From assembly GCA_050289485.1 (NCBI GenBank), contig JBNKFV010000017.1, forward strand, positions 225,311-289,310: a DNA stretch of 64,000 nt, given 5' to 3'. The stretch's first letter is position 1, and every line of letters begins with the position of its first letter. The notes under the pieces were generated by a model that was given only the letters and a program-made list of their open reading frames with translations, was not told the origin of the DNA and made no database searches. A program made the position numbers and the translations under genes. The stretch comes from JBNKFV01 sp050289485 (GTDB lineage: Bacteria; Pseudomonadota; Gammaproteobacteria; Pseudomonadales; Cellvibrionaceae). This document shows positions 33,221-43,001 of the stretch, one piece after another.

Positions 33221-35890
33221 ATGACAACGGAACAAACCGCCAATAAAGGCAACTCTGATCTAAGCCAGCACACCCCCATGATGCAGCAATACCTGCGCAT
33301 CAAAGCGGAACACCCCCACGAACTGGTGTTTTACCGCATGGGCGACTTCTACGAGCTGTTTTTTGATGACGCCAAAAAAGCAGCACAACTGCTTGATGTC
33401 ACACTCACAGCGCGGGGTAAATCGGCTGGCAAACCGATTCCCATGGCGGGCATTCCCTACCATGCCGCCGACGGCTATTTGGCCAAGATCGTAAAAGCTG
33501 GCGAATCAGTGGCAATTTGCGAACAAATTGGCGACCCAGCTGCCAGCAAAGGCCCTGTCGAGCGCAAAGTAGTACGCATTGTTACGCCCGGCACCGTGAG
33601 CGACGAAGCCCTGCTGGACGCCCACAAAGATAACCTGCTGGTGGCCCTGTACCAACACACGGATTACCGCAAAAACCCACCGCACACGACTTATGGTATT
33701 GCCTCACTGGATATGGGCAGTGGCCGCTTTCTGGTATCGGAATATGACGATGAGAGCGTACTGCAAGGCGAGTTGGAACGCCTAAACCCAGCAGAGCTGC
33801 TGGTTGCCGACGAACTCGCGGATAATCCCGTGGTGCAACATCGGCGCGGTCTTCGCCGCCGCCCGGTGTGGGAATTTGAGCGTGAAACCGCTGAGCGGCT
33901 GCTGTGCCAGCAGTTTGGCACACAGGATCTAGCGGGGTTTGGCTGCGACCACTTATCTACAGCGGTGTCGGCAGCGGGCTGTTTACTCGCCTATACTAAA
34001 GAAACCCAGCGCTCGGCCCTGCCCCACATTCGCCGCCTCGCCGTGGAAAACCGCGATCAGGCCGTCGCTATGGATGCCGCCACACGGCGCAACCTTGAAA
34101 TCGACAGCAATCTTGGTGGCGGCGACGACAACACACTGTTTTCTGTACTCAATACCACCACCACTGCCATGGGCGGTCGCCTGCTGCGCCGCTGGCTGAA
34201 TCGCCCACTGCGCGACATTGACCTGCTGACTCAGCGCCAAAACGCTATCAGCAGCATGCTGACCAATTATCAGTTCGAGCCGGTTCGCGAAGAGTTGCGC
34301 CAAGTGGGTGATATGGAGCGTATTCTGGGGCGGGTAGCATTGCGGTCAGCACGGCCCAGAGACCTCTCGCGCCTATGCTTATCGCTGGCCACCTACCCGG
34401 CGTTGCAACAACATTTACGCGATCATGATTCTGCCAAACTAGCTGAACTCGCCAACGAGATCAGCGAATTTCCCCACTGGGTAGAACTGCTCGACAAGGC
34501 GCTGGTAGAAAATCCACCTGTTGTGATTCGCGATGGTGGCGTGATTGCCGAAGGCTACGACGAAGAGCTGGACGAACTGCGTAATATCAGCACCAATGCA
34601 GGCCAGTTTCTGGTTGATCTGGAAACCCGCGAAAAAGCCCGCACCGGCATCAGCACCTTAAAAGTAGGCTATAACCGGGTACATGGGTACTTTATTGAAA
34701 TCAGCCGGGGACAGGCCGACCAAGCCCCTGCCGACTATATTCGCCGCCAAACCCTGAAGAACGCCGAACGGTTTATCACCCCAGAGCTGAAAACCTTTGA
34801 AGACAAAGCCCTCTCTGCCAAAAGCCGTGCGTTAACGCGTGAAAAAGCGCTTTACGAGGAATTAATAGATACCCTGCATAACGACTTATTTGCCTTGCAG
34901 CTATCTGCCAATGCCGTTGCCGAACTCGACGTACTCACCTGCCTCGCCGAACGAGCTGACGCACTGCAACTTAGCCGGCCGGAACTGAGCACGGAGCCTG
35001 GATTGGATATCACGGCTGGCCGCCACTTAGTCGTCGAGCAAGTGCTTAGCGAGCCCTTTGTACCCAACAGCCTGCTGCTGAACGAGCAACGCCGCATGCT
35101 GATTATTACCGGCCCTAACATGGGGGGTAAATCAACCTACATGCGCCAAACGGCCTTGATTGTGCTGCTGGCGCAAATCGGCAGTTTCGTGCCCGCCGAA
35201 GGGAGCAAAATCGGTTTGGTTGATCGCATCTTTACCCGCATTGGCTCGTCGGACGATCTCGCCGGTGGCCGCTCGACCTTTATGGTGGAAATGACCGAAA
35301 CGGCCAACATTCTCAACAACGCCAGCGCTAATAGCCTGGTGCTGATGGATGAAATTGGCCGCGGTACCAGCACATTTGATGGTCTTTCACTGGCGTGGGC
35401 TTGTGCCGTGCACCTGGCAGAAAAAATCCAGGCGTTCACGCTATTTGCCACCCACTACTTCGAAATAACGGATATACCCAACACCCTGCCATCAGTCGCC
35501 AACGTGCACCTGGATGCCACCGAGCATAACGACAATATTGTCTTTTTACACAATATTCAGGAAGGCGCTGCTAACCAGAGCTATGGGCTACAGGTGGCCA
35601 AACTGGCAGGCATTCCCTTAGAAGTAGTCACACAAGCGCGGGAACAACTAGCTCTGCTGGAAGCAGGCTCGCTACCGAGGGCCCAACCAGTAAACCCTGC
35701 CACACAACCGGCGCCAGCAACAGCTGCCCCAACGCCTGGACAGGCCGCGGCTCAAAACCCCTTTCAGGGTGAGTTGTTCGGCGGTGAAAACCCGCTGATT
35801 ACCGAGCTGGCCGCACTGGATCTGGACAACATGACCCCACGACAAGCACTCGACCAGCTCTATGCACTGCAAAAGGCGGCAAAAAAGTAA
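33221..35890 (+). CDS. mutS: DNA mismatch repair protein MutS
   Basis: Recognises base mismatches and recruits MutL. The N-terminal mismatch-binding domain has GDFYELF (the Phe-x-Glu wedge near residue 43-49); the clamp and lever follow, and GPNMGGKSTYMRQ at about 631-643 is the Walker A; VLMDEIGRGTSTFDG is the Walker B/signature. The C-terminus, after a Pro/Ala-rich stretch near 825-850, has the tetramerisation segment. Length 889 is normal. Antisense frames across it are shadows. Confidence 0.97.
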   Translation: MTTEQTANKGNSDLSQHTPMMQQYLRIKAEHPHELVFYRMGDFYELFFDDAKKAAQLLDVTLTARGKSAGKPIPMAGIPYHAADGYLAKIVKAGESVAICEQIGDPAASKGPVERKVVRIVTPGTVSDEALLDAHKDNLLVALYQHTDYRKNPPHTTYGIASLDMGSGRFLVSEYDDESVLQGELERLNPAELLVADELADNPVVQHRRGLRRRPVWEFERETAERLLCQQFGTQDLAGFGCDHLSTAVSAAGCLLAYTKETQRSALPHIRRLAVENRDQAVAMDAATRRNLEIDSNLGGGDDNTLFSVLNTTTTAMGGRLLRRWLNRPLRDIDLLTQRQNAISSMLTNYQFEPVREELRQVGDMERILGRVALRSARPRDLSRLCLSLATYPALQQHLRDHDSAKLAELANEISEFPHWVELLDKALVENPPVVIRDGGVIAEGYDEELDELRNISTNAGQFLVDLETREKARTGISTLKVGYNRVHGYFIEISRGQADQAPADYIRRQTLKNAERFITPELKTFEDKALSAKSRALTREKALYEELIDTLHNDLFALQLSANAVAELDVLTCLAERADALQLSRPELSTEPGLDITAGRHLVVEQVLSEPFVPNSLLLNEQRRMLIITGPNMGGKSTYMRQTALIVLLAQIGSFVPAEGSKIGLVDRIFTRIGSSDDLAGGRSTFMVEMTETANILNNASANSLVLMDEIGRGTSTFDGLSLAWACAVHLAEKIQAFTLFATHYFEITDIPNTLPSVANVHLDATEHNDNIVFLHNIQEGAANQSYGLQVAKLAGIPLEVVTQAREQLALLEAGSLPRAQPVNPATQPAPATAAPTPGQAAAQNPFQGELFGGENPLITELAALDLDNMTPRQALDQLYALQKAAKK

Positions 35891-35985
35891 GTGTCTCGTA
35901 TAGATTGTTGCTCAAAGAGGGTTAACAGGGCCGTAAATGCTGTTAAAATGCGCGCCCTGAACATCTTACGTATGGGAGTATAGGC

Positions 35986-36309
35986 ATGACCTTTGTTGTT
36001 GGGGATAACTGTATCAAATGTAAGCACACCGACTGTGTGGAAGTGTGTCCGGTAGACTGCTTTTATGAAGGCCCCAATTTTTTGGTTATTCACCCAGATG
36101 AATGTATTGACTGCGCCCTGTGCGAGCCTGAGTGTCCGGTAGATGCCATTTTCTCGGAAGACGAGCTCCCCGCCGGCCAAGAAGTTTATCTGGAACTGAA
36201 CGCCGAGCTGGCGGAAGTATGGCCCAACATTACTGAGAAAAAAGATGCGCTGCCCGATCACGAACAATGGGACGGCGTACCAGACAAATTGCAATACCTG
36301 GAGCGTTAA
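35986..36309 (+). CDS. fdxA: Seven-iron ferredoxin FdxA
   Basis: A 107-residue electron carrier with a [3Fe-4S] and a [4Fe-4S] cluster. CIKCKHTDCVEVCPVDC near residues 9-25 is the first site, CIDCALCEPECPVDA near 40-54 the second. Size and acidic C-terminus match Azotobacter ferredoxin I. It follows mutS, as in Pseudomonas, and ends in a strong bidirectional terminator. Confidence 0.94.
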   Translation: MTFVVGDNCIKCKHTDCVEVCPVDCFYEGPNFLVIHPDECIDCALCEPECPVDAIFSEDELPAGQEVYLELNAELAEVWPNITEKKDALPDHEQWDGVPDKLQYLER

Positions 36310-36330
36310 GCCCTTACCGATTAATATCTA

Positions 36331-36365
36331 AAAAGAACCCCGGCCAATTGCCGGGGTTCTTTTTT
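36331..36365. terminator. Bidirectional intrinsic terminator between fdxA and ferredoxin reductase
   Basis: An 11-bp perfect stem AGAACCCCGGC/GCCGGGGTTCT around loop CAATT, with A-run on the left and six T on the right, serves the two convergent units. Confidence 0.95.
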
Positions 36366-36396
36366 ATGCAAACTCCTCTAAGCCAAGTGGCAGATG

Positions 36397-37614
36397 TTAC
36401 AGCAACGTTTTAAGATCAAAACCCGTATCGGCAGCCTGCTCTGCGGTGACGGCGCTGCCAGCGTTCAGTAACTTGCGCGCAATCATGTGATCAGCTGCAG
36501 CATTTACGCTATCCACCGCACACAATCGCCCTGCTTTAAAATAGAAGTAAGAAAACGATGAACCCGCAACATCACCACGCAATACGGCCGTATCGTACCC
36601 CGCTGACAAGCCCACCATCTGTAATTTAATATCGTACTGATCAGACCAAAACCATGGCGCCGCCTTAAAGGGCTTAGACTCACCGCAAATATCTGCCGCT
36701 GCAGCCTTTGCCATTTCCACGGCATTTTGCACTGACTCAAGCCGCAGTAGCGTGCCATTTTCCAAACGCTGCACAGCGCAATCGCCTATGGCATAAATGC
36801 CCGGTATTGACGTTTTACCAGAACGATCAGTCACAATACCGTTTTCACAGGCCACACCTGCCTGCTCGGCCAACGAGGTATTAGGCACTACACCAATACC
36901 GAGAACCACCGCATCAGCCTCAAGCTTGTTACCGTTGTTCAAGACAACGGACATCACCTGGCCGTTGCTGTCTTTTTCAAAACCTGTGACCCCAGTCTGC
37001 AATAAAACCTGGCAGCCATGCTCGGTATGCAAAGCCTGATAAAAATCGGAAATCGGTGGGGATACCACTCTGGCCATTAAACGATCCGCATACTCTACAA
37101 CCGTCACCGGCTTACCCAGCTTGCGCGCTACTGCAGCCATTTCCAAACCGATAAAACCACCCCCTACAATCACTAGGTGCTCGGTGGCTAGCAGCGATTC
37201 TTTGATTGCCAGAGTATCTTCTAGTGTGCGCAGGTTGTGAATACCTAGTGCATCAGCATTCTCAACAGGTATTGCTCTGGGCGTAGCACCCGTAGCAAAA
37301 ATCAGTGCACCGTAAGCAAGCTGTTCGCCATTGGCCAGGTAAACTCGTTGTGCCGCAGTATCAACGTTTACCACCTCGACATTCAAACGCAGGGTAATCT
37401 GCTTTTTATCAAATACCGCAGGCTGGCGAATCACCAATTGCTCGATAGTGGTTTCGCCGAGCAACAAACCCTTGCTTAACGGTGGCCGGTTATATGGCGC
37501 ACTAGACTCATTGCCCAACAGCAGAATATCACCAGTAAAACCATGGCTGCGCAAACTTTCCGCAGCCTGCAAACCACCCTGCCCGGCACCAATAATAATG
37601 ACCGGCGCGACCAT
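36397..37614 (-). CDS. NAD(P)H-ferredoxin reductase of a P450 system (putidaredoxin reductase-like)
   Basis: Passes electrons from NAD(P)H to the adjacent [2Fe-2S] ferredoxin. FAD site GAGQGGLQAAESLR at the N-terminus, second Rossmann GGGFIGLEMAAVARKLG near residue 150 and the FAD-binding YAIGDCAV near 273 are typical; YNRPPLSKG is the putidaredoxin reductase signature. Length 405. It overlaps the ferredoxin gene by one base (TAATG) and belongs to the P450 unit. Confidence 0.92.
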   Translation of the reverse strand: MVAPVIIIGAGQGGLQAAESLRSHGFTGDILLLGNESSAPYNRPPLSKGLLLGETTIEQLVIRQPAVFDKKQITLRLNVEVVNVDTAAQRVYLANGEQLAYGALIFATGATPRAIPVENADALGIHNLRTLEDTLAIKESLLATEHLVIVGGGFIGLEMAAVARKLGKPVTVVEYADRLMARVVSPPISDFYQALHTEHGCQVLLQTGVTGFEKDSNGQVMSVVLNNGNKLEADAVVLGIGVVPNTSLAEQAGVACENGIVTDRSGKTSIPGIYAIGDCAVQRLENGTLLRLESVQNAVEMAKAAAADICGESKPFKAAPWFWSDQYDIKLQMVGLSAGYDTAVLRGDVAGSSFSYFYFKAGRLCAVDSVNAAADHMIARKLLNAGSAVTAEQAADTGFDLKTLL

Positions 37615-37937
37615 TAGCTTTGCGCCTCAGGCATATACACGGTAAGCCCATCCAAATCACCTGTCACTTTAATCTGACAAGACAAGCGACTGTTTGGTTT
37701 GCGCTCTGATACAACCTCATCAAGCATGCCATCTTCCATATCCGAGACACTATTGATCTGATCAACATAGGCCTCATCAACATAAACGTGACATGTGGCG
37801 CAGCAACACGAACCACCGCACTCCGCTTCAATACCATCAACGCCATTAGCCACCGCGGCCTGCATAACCGTCCAACCTTCCTGCACGTTTAATTCTGTTT
37901 TTTCGCCGTCATCAGCAACATAAACAACATTGACCAT
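37614..37937 (-). CDS. [2Fe-2S] ferredoxin, adrenodoxin/putidaredoxin type
   Basis: A 107-residue ferredoxin for the adjacent P450. ECGGSCCCATCHVYVDE gives the CX5CX2C ligand set, and LSCQIKV supplies the fourth cysteine; the loop carries two extra cysteines, which is uncommon. ATG at 37937 fits the size, preceded by AAGGGG. The frame reaches 37982 without family sequence. Confidence 0.92.
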   Translation of the reverse strand: MVNVVYVADDGEKTELNVQEGWTVMQAAVANGVDGIEAECGGSCCCATCHVYVDEAYVDQINSVSDMEDGMLDEVVSERKPNSRLSCQIKVTGDLDGLTVYMPEAQS

Positions 37938-37991
37938 TATATTTTCCCCTTTGTCGGATTGAGTAAATTGAATACGTGACAAATCGCTATT

Positions 37992-39164
37992 TTATTCACG
38001 TACGAGTAGCAATTTTGTTGGGCTACGGAAATTAGATGACGCCAACCACTGCAGTTTTTCTTCCGGCTCGGCCTGTGAAAAATTAGGAATTTCAGTCAAA
38101 AACACCTCCATGGCAGCAGCAACAGCCAAGCGTGCAATAGCATTACCCAAACAAATATGTACACCACCACCTAATCCTACATGACCTTTGGGTTTACGGG
38201 TTACATCGTACACATCGGGGTTTTCGTATTTACGTGGATCGCGATTGGCGGCACCGTAGGCCAGAATCACAAAGTCACCGGTTTTCATAGTTTCGCCATG
38301 CAGGGTAACATCTTTGGCAAGGCAGCGCCGAAACCGTTGGGCCGAGGTATTAAAACGAAATGACTCTTCAATGGCATCCGGCAGAATGCTCATATCAGCC
38401 AGCACTTTAGCCCGTTGCTCTGGGTAGTTAGCCATGTTTTTACCAAACATTTTCAAAAAGCCTGACAGTGACTCAATACCCGCCATAATCAGCGTGGTGA
38501 TGGTAATTTCCACCTGAATCAAATCAAGCTTGGTACCGTCTACCTCTGCCGTAATTAGCTGACTGATGACGTCATCGCCTGGATTTTCCGCACGCATGGC
38601 AACCACTTCACCAGCGTAATCTTTTACCCATTGAAAGGCCGCCAAGTGTTCTGGCCCCTTTTGCCGGGTCACAGGGTCAGTCTGCACCATGGTCAACACG
38701 TTTGCACACACTTGTTCTTTGTCGAGATCGGGCAAGCCCAGCAGCGTACACAGAATTTCAAACGTCAGCTGCGAGGAAAAATCGTCGGCAAAATCAAAGA
38801 CTTTACGGTCACCAATTTTTTCATCAATGATTTTTTTCGCCAGCACTTTAATCGGCTCTTCCAAATGCTTCAGGTTGCGTTTGGCAAATACAGACTGTAT
38901 CACCGCACGCACCTGATCATGCTTTGGCGGGTCCATACTGCCCAGCGTATTACCTGCACGCCCAGGAAACTCGTCTACCAGGTTACCTTTGGCCGATGAA
39001 TAGGTTTGCCAATCGTTCAGCGCATTCACCACGTCGTCGTAGCGAGTCAACACCCACTTTTGCGCATCTTCACTCCAAAAACAGGGCGCATTGTCCAGCA
39101 GGTCGTTGTAGTAAGGGTAAGGATCTGCATCGAATGCAGCAGTGTAGAGTGGGAATCGAGACAT
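37992..39164 (-). CDS. Cytochrome P450 (class I, ferredoxin-dependent)
   Basis: Heme monooxygenase of 390 residues with ExxR (EESFR in the K-helix), the cysteine heme loop GLGGGVHICLGNAIARL near residue 340, and an I-helix AGIES where the usual threonine/aspartate pair is a Glu-Ser. No signal peptide, so it is cytosolic. The ferredoxin and reductase genes lie just downstream on the same strand, forming a complete three-component system controlled, probably, by the divergent AraC gene. The family (CYP number) and the substrate are not decided; CYP199/PobR-like aromatic acid systems are an idea only. Confidence 0.93.
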   Translation of the reverse strand: MSRFPLYTAAFDADPYPYYNDLLDNAPCFWSEDAQKWVLTRYDDVVNALNDWQTYSSAKGNLVDEFPGRAGNTLGSMDPPKHDQVRAVIQSVFAKRNLKHLEEPIKVLAKKIIDEKIGDRKVFDFADDFSSQLTFEILCTLLGLPDLDKEQVCANVLTMVQTDPVTRQKGPEHLAAFQWVKDYAGEVVAMRAENPGDDVISQLITAEVDGTKLDLIQVEITITTLIMAGIESLSGFLKMFGKNMANYPEQRAKVLADMSILPDAIEESFRFNTSAQRFRRCLAKDVTLHGETMKTGDFVILAYGAANRDPRKYENPDVYDVTRKPKGHVGLGGGVHICLGNAIARLAVAAAMEVFLTEIPNFSQAEPEEKLQWLASSNFRSPTKLLLVRE

Positions 39165-39312
39165 AGTGCCGTCCTTAATAATGAGAGTTTATTCTTGCCG
39201 GTATGACATCTGCACACAGAATACACCTAACAAAAGTATGGCCAAATGGACAATCATTATTAAAAATTGTACTATTCTCACATTTTCAACCCACCATAAT
39301 GGGTGACATTCA

Positions 39313-40233
39313 ATGGCTGCCGCAGCAAAAAGAATTCCTTTTTACACGCTATATGGCGAAGAAAACGCGATAGAAACGATTGAATTCGTGCATGTAGAAG
39401 ACATTGCTAGCCGCAGTAAACTGTACAATTGGGATATTGAACCCCATGCCCATCACGATCTGTTTCAAATCATGGTGATCGTTGCCGGGCAGGCGCACAT
39501 GGCTTTCGATCAGGAAAATACCAGTATTAGGGGGCCATGCCTGGTATTACTGCCAGCCGGTACGGTGCATGGCTTTAATTTCGACCCAGATACCGATGGC
39601 AAAATTATCAGTGTTGCCAATGATTTTATCGGCACTCACACCCGCTCGAATGACGCCTCTTTTATTGGCGACTCACTGCGCAATGGCATTATTCAGCCCT
39701 ACTCCCCCAACAGTGGCGACTGGCGCCGCGTACAGCAACTGGTAACACAAATTGACCAGGAATTCCGCCACCCTCAATCAGGCGGCGCTATCGTGTTCGA
39801 TGGTTTGCTACGCACACTACTGGTATACATTAGCCGCCATATCAATGGCCACCAGCAGAAGCAAACCAGCGGAGCAAACCATCAATTACTGCTGCATCGC
39901 TTTCGGGAGCTGTTGGAAAGCCACTACAACACCAAACGTACTGTGGCCCACTATGCGCAAGACTTGTGTATCACCGAAAGCAAATTAAACCGCCTTTGCC
40001 ACACCTTTACGGGCAAATCCGCCTTCGAATCACTGCAAGATCGAGTATTGCTAGAGGCCCAGCGGTATCTGCTATACACCGCTGCCCCGGTGGCCGAAAT
40101 TGCCTACGAACTGGGCTTTAGCGACGCCGGTTATTTTTGCCGCTTTTTCAAAAAACGGACGGGGGTTACGCCAAAAACATTTCGCCGACAGCACAGCAAT
40201 GCTGGCTTAGAACAACTGGCTACAAACGAGTAA
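39313..40233 (+). CDS. AraC-family transcriptional regulator
   Basis: A 306-residue regulator with an N-terminal cupin-type ligand domain (EPHAHHDLFQIMVIVAG, then LLPAGTVHGF) and a C-terminal double HTH (CITESKLNRLCHTFTGKSAF and the motif GFSDAGYFCRFFKKRTGVTP). The arrangement is like PobR-type aromatic acid regulators. It diverges from the P450 unit over 148 bases that include a short ACAAT...ATTGT inverted repeat near 39250-39270. Activation of the P450 operon is the likely role. Confidence 0.9.
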   Translation: MAAAAKRIPFYTLYGEENAIETIEFVHVEDIASRSKLYNWDIEPHAHHDLFQIMVIVAGQAHMAFDQENTSIRGPCLVLLPAGTVHGFNFDPDTDGKIISVANDFIGTHTRSNDASFIGDSLRNGIIQPYSPNSGDWRRVQQLVTQIDQEFRHPQSGGAIVFDGLLRTLLVYISRHINGHQQKQTSGANHQLLLHRFRELLESHYNTKRTVAHYAQDLCITESKLNRLCHTFTGKSAFESLQDRVLLEAQRYLLYTAAPVAEIAYELGFSDAGYFCRFFKKRTGVTPKTFRRQHSNAGLEQLATNE

Positions 40234-40978
40234 GCTCACAGACGTCAATCCGGGTTTCACCAGTGGATAGATCACCTTGCGTCACCCGCTGATAACGCCA
40301 CTGCACGTTCCAGTCACTCTGCCCGCCGGACAAACAGGTGCCATAAACACGTTGCTCATCAAGCGTTTGGTAGGCAGGCCGGGGATCTTGCTGCAGCACC
40401 TGCCTAATCAATTGCAACAGTGCCATCCCTTCCAACTCAGGCAGCTCCATGATCAACCCCTTTACCTCGTCAGCGAAATCTACCGGCAAGGTTGCAGGCC
40501 TGCAGTCGGCAAAGCCCGTCACGGCCTGTGGCAGGCTGTCGACATAAGCAACATAGGGTTTAATATCCACCACGGGCGTGCCGTGTAAAAAATCATGGCC
40601 GCTGATATGCAGAAATATTCCCTTATCGTTGATCTCAATGCGCTCAAGCTTTACCACCGACAACCCAAGCTTGTTAGGTCGATTAGGTGACCGGGTAGCA
40701 AACACACCCACGCGTTGATTACCTCCCAAACGCGGTGGCCGCACCGTTGACTGCCAGCTGCGATTACTGTCGCGCTGTGAAAACCCGGCATGGAAAATAA
40801 ATTCAACCCAAATATGTGAACAGTTTTCCAGCCCGGCAAAGGCCTCTGCCCGCGCATAGTCCGCTGCAATCTCAATCACACCCCAGGCAGCTGAAACCAA
40901 ACCCGGTTGGCGGGGAATACCAAACTTTTCTTTGTAACAGGAGTGCACGACTCCAAGTGTTTGCAAGGTATACTGCAT
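40220..40978 (-). CDS. trmO: tRNA (adenine(37)-N6)-methyltransferase TrmO
   Basis: Methylates the threonylcarbamoyl-A37 of certain tRNAs. A 252-residue TsaA-like beta-barrel enzyme: KFGIPRQPGLV near residue 20, WVEFIFHAGF near 55 and RSPNRPNKLGLSVVKLE are diagnostic; the C-terminal domain is a typical TrmO extension. It overlaps the AraC gene by 14 bases at the 3' ends. Confidence 0.9.
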   Translation of the reverse strand: MQYTLQTLGVVHSCYKEKFGIPRQPGLVSAAWGVIEIAADYARAEAFAGLENCSHIWVEFIFHAGFSQRDSNRSWQSTVRPPRLGGNQRVGVFATRSPNRPNKLGLSVVKLERIEINDKGIFLHISGHDFLHGTPVVDIKPYVAYVDSLPQAVTGFADCRPATLPVDFADEVKGLIMELPELEGMALLQLIRQVLQQDPRPAYQTLDEQRVYGTCLSGGQSDWNVQWRYQRVTQGDLSTGETRIDVCELTRL

Positions 40979-41007
40979 GTCTAATCCACGTAAAACTGAG
41001 GTATTCG

Positions 41008-41697
41008 ATGAGCGACTTTCTGTTTTCTATTCCACAAGCCAGTGTACCCATTGTGGGCCACAGCAAACAGTTTCCCGTTCATCGCATCTATTGTGTTGGT
41101 CGCAATTATGCCGATCATGCCCGTGAAATGGGAGCCGATCCTTCACGTGAACGGCCCTTCTTTTTTACCAAACCCGCTGACGCACTACTCACCAATAACG
41201 CAGCAATTCCCTACCCACCACTCACTAGCGACTTACACCACGAGGTTGAACTGGTGGTTGCCCTTAACGAAGGCGGCAAAAATCTCTCTCTAGACCAAGC
41301 AAAAACTACGATTTACGGCTATGCCGTAGGTATCGACCTCACTCGCCGCGATTTGCAAGCCGCTGCCAAAGCCAAGGGCCACCCTTGGGATGCCGCCAAA
41401 GCCTTTGATGGCTCAGCCCCTATCAGTGCAATCACACCGGCAACACAGTGGCAACCTGTCGACACCACGGCGCTTTCATTGACGGTGAATGGCAAACTGC
41501 GTCAGCAAGGCAGCGTGAAGCAAATGATCTGGGCTATCGATGAAGTGATCAGTGCCCTGTCACGTTTATTTACATTGGCACCTGGCGACCTGATTTTTAC
41601 CGGAACCCCCGCTGGGGTGTCGGCTCTAAATCCCGGCGACACGCTCAGCGCCAGCATCGACGGTTTACCCACGCTAACAACCCAGATTGTCGAGTGA
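41008..41697 (+). CDS. Fumarylacetoacetate hydrolase-family protein (fumarylpyruvate hydrolase-like)
   Basis: A 229-residue FAH-fold enzyme. RIYCVGRNYADHAREMG near residue 25, the metal site EVELVVALNEGG, and GTPAGVSALNPGD near 205 are family motifs; the small size matches NagK-type fumarylpyruvate hydrolases and oxaloacetate decarboxylases, not full-length FAH. ATG at 41008 has GAGG eight bases before it; the frame reaches back to 40816 but runs antisense through trmO. Aromatic ring cleavage is a plausible setting, given the AraC/P450 genes nearby. Confidence 0.87.
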   Translation: MSDFLFSIPQASVPIVGHSKQFPVHRIYCVGRNYADHAREMGADPSRERPFFFTKPADALLTNNAAIPYPPLTSDLHHEVELVVALNEGGKNLSLDQAKTTIYGYAVGIDLTRRDLQAAAKAKGHPWDAAKAFDGSAPISAITPATQWQPVDTTALSLTVNGKLRQQGSVKQMIWAIDEVISALSRLFTLAPGDLIFTGTPAGVSALNPGDTLSASIDGLPTLTTQIVE

Positions 41698-41844
41698 CTC
41701 TCTCTCTAATCATTGAATTGGCGGAGAATACCCCATTGTGACGCTTGTTTACGCACTTTGTTGACGAAACTCTCAACACAACTGGGGTAATTTGCAAAAA
41801 GCGCGTAGAATCAGCTTTTCGTCAAAACACCAAGCCGAAGTGGT

Positions 41845-42741
41845 ATGAGTCCAGTTCAAGTTGATCAAATTATCGTCTTCGCTGATATTGCCGGCAGCTC
41901 GCGGCTATTTCATGAACAGGGCGACAAAGCTGCCAGTCAGTTGATCAATACGACGCTGGGAAACCTCGGCAAATCCGCCACCTCCTTGCAAGGTGTCGTT
42001 GTTAAAACCATTGGCGACGAACTGATGCTGCGCTACGACACACCCGATTACGCGGCCGCCGCTATGCGCGAAATGCAGCGGTTTCTGAGTAAGCAGACTA
42101 CCCCTTTACGGCTCAAGATTGGCGCCAGTTTTGGCCCTGCACTGGTGGGGGCAACCGATGTGTATGGCGAAACCGTTAACGATGCCGCTTGTCTAGTGCG
42201 CATTGCCAAGGCTGATCAAATTATCATCAGCAACACATTCTTTCAGGCGCTCTCGCCGGCACAACAAAAACATTGCCAGATTTACGACTTCACCTACCTT
42301 AAAGGCAAGCAGCAGCGACAGATAATTTACCGCATGAACTGCGAACAACAGGCAGATACCAACAGCACCACCCAGGTTATACCCGTTGCCGGGATGACCA
42401 ACGAGCAAGTTGGCGTTGCCCACATTAAGTTAACCGTGAACGGCAAGACTGTTGAACTAAGCCCTGGCGACATGCCCTATCGGTTCGGTCGCGACCGGCA
42501 GCATGTAGATTGCTTCGTTCCTTCCACACTGGCATCAAGACAACACTGCGAGCTGCTATTCCGACGCCACAAATATGTGTTGGTTGACCACAGCACAAAC
42601 GGTACTTTTATTCAGCAAGACAACATCGGCGAAGTTTATTTACGCCGTGAGGAAACTCCTTTGCAAGGATGTGGTCAAATTGCCTTTGGGCAACGCTCTG
42701 CGCAAGCTGACAGCACCACGGTACACTATGTAGTGGAGTAA
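41845..42741 (+). CDS. Class III adenylate/guanylate cyclase domain fused to FHA domain
   Basis: Residues 8-160 are a class III cyclase: FADIAGSS carries the first metal Asp, VKTIGDELMLRY the second, and GETVNDAACLVRIA the Asn/Arg transition-state pair, so the site looks complete. Residues about 198-290 form an FHA phosphothreonine-binding domain (FGRDR, then SRQHCELL and VDHSTNGTF). Soluble, 298 residues. cAMP synthesis controlled by a phosphorylated partner is the inference; no kinase gene is in the window. Confidence 0.88.
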   Translation: MSPVQVDQIIVFADIAGSSRLFHEQGDKAASQLINTTLGNLGKSATSLQGVVVKTIGDELMLRYDTPDYAAAAMREMQRFLSKQTTPLRLKIGASFGPALVGATDVYGETVNDAACLVRIAKADQIIISNTFFQALSPAQQKHCQIYDFTYLKGKQQRQIIYRMNCEQQADTNSTTQVIPVAGMTNEQVGVAHIKLTVNGKTVELSPGDMPYRFGRDRQHVDCFVPSTLASRQHCELLFRRHKYVLVDHSTNGTFIQQDNIGEVYLRREETPLQGCGQIAFGQRSAQADSTTVHYVVE

Positions 42742-43001
42742 CTGGCTTAGATTAATATGCCATTAGTTATAAAATAATCTTTTACATTAGCTATTAAGAT
42801 GGGCAATAAAGACAAAAAAGCTAAGTAGCCACTAACCGGCCAAAGCAGAGGTGGCGCAAAAATCAACATTTGTAACATAAATATGCCGCTGCAGAATTAT
42901 CACGAAAAAAAATTTATAAGAAAATGCTCTAAACAAGCACTTTCTTTCGGCAAACGGACAAGCCACACTAACAGCATGGGCTAAGTGGAGGCTGAACGAT
43001 C

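Noticed and set aside
33582..33923. Long antisense frames within mutS
   Set aside because: They lie inside a strongly conserved gene on the opposite strand, with no ribosome binding site or recognisable domain.
36397..41697. Joint aromatic catabolic island of P450, AraC and fumarylpyruvate hydrolase-like genes
   Set aside because: trmO, a housekeeping gene, separates them and no ring-cleavage enzyme is present; reported only as context.
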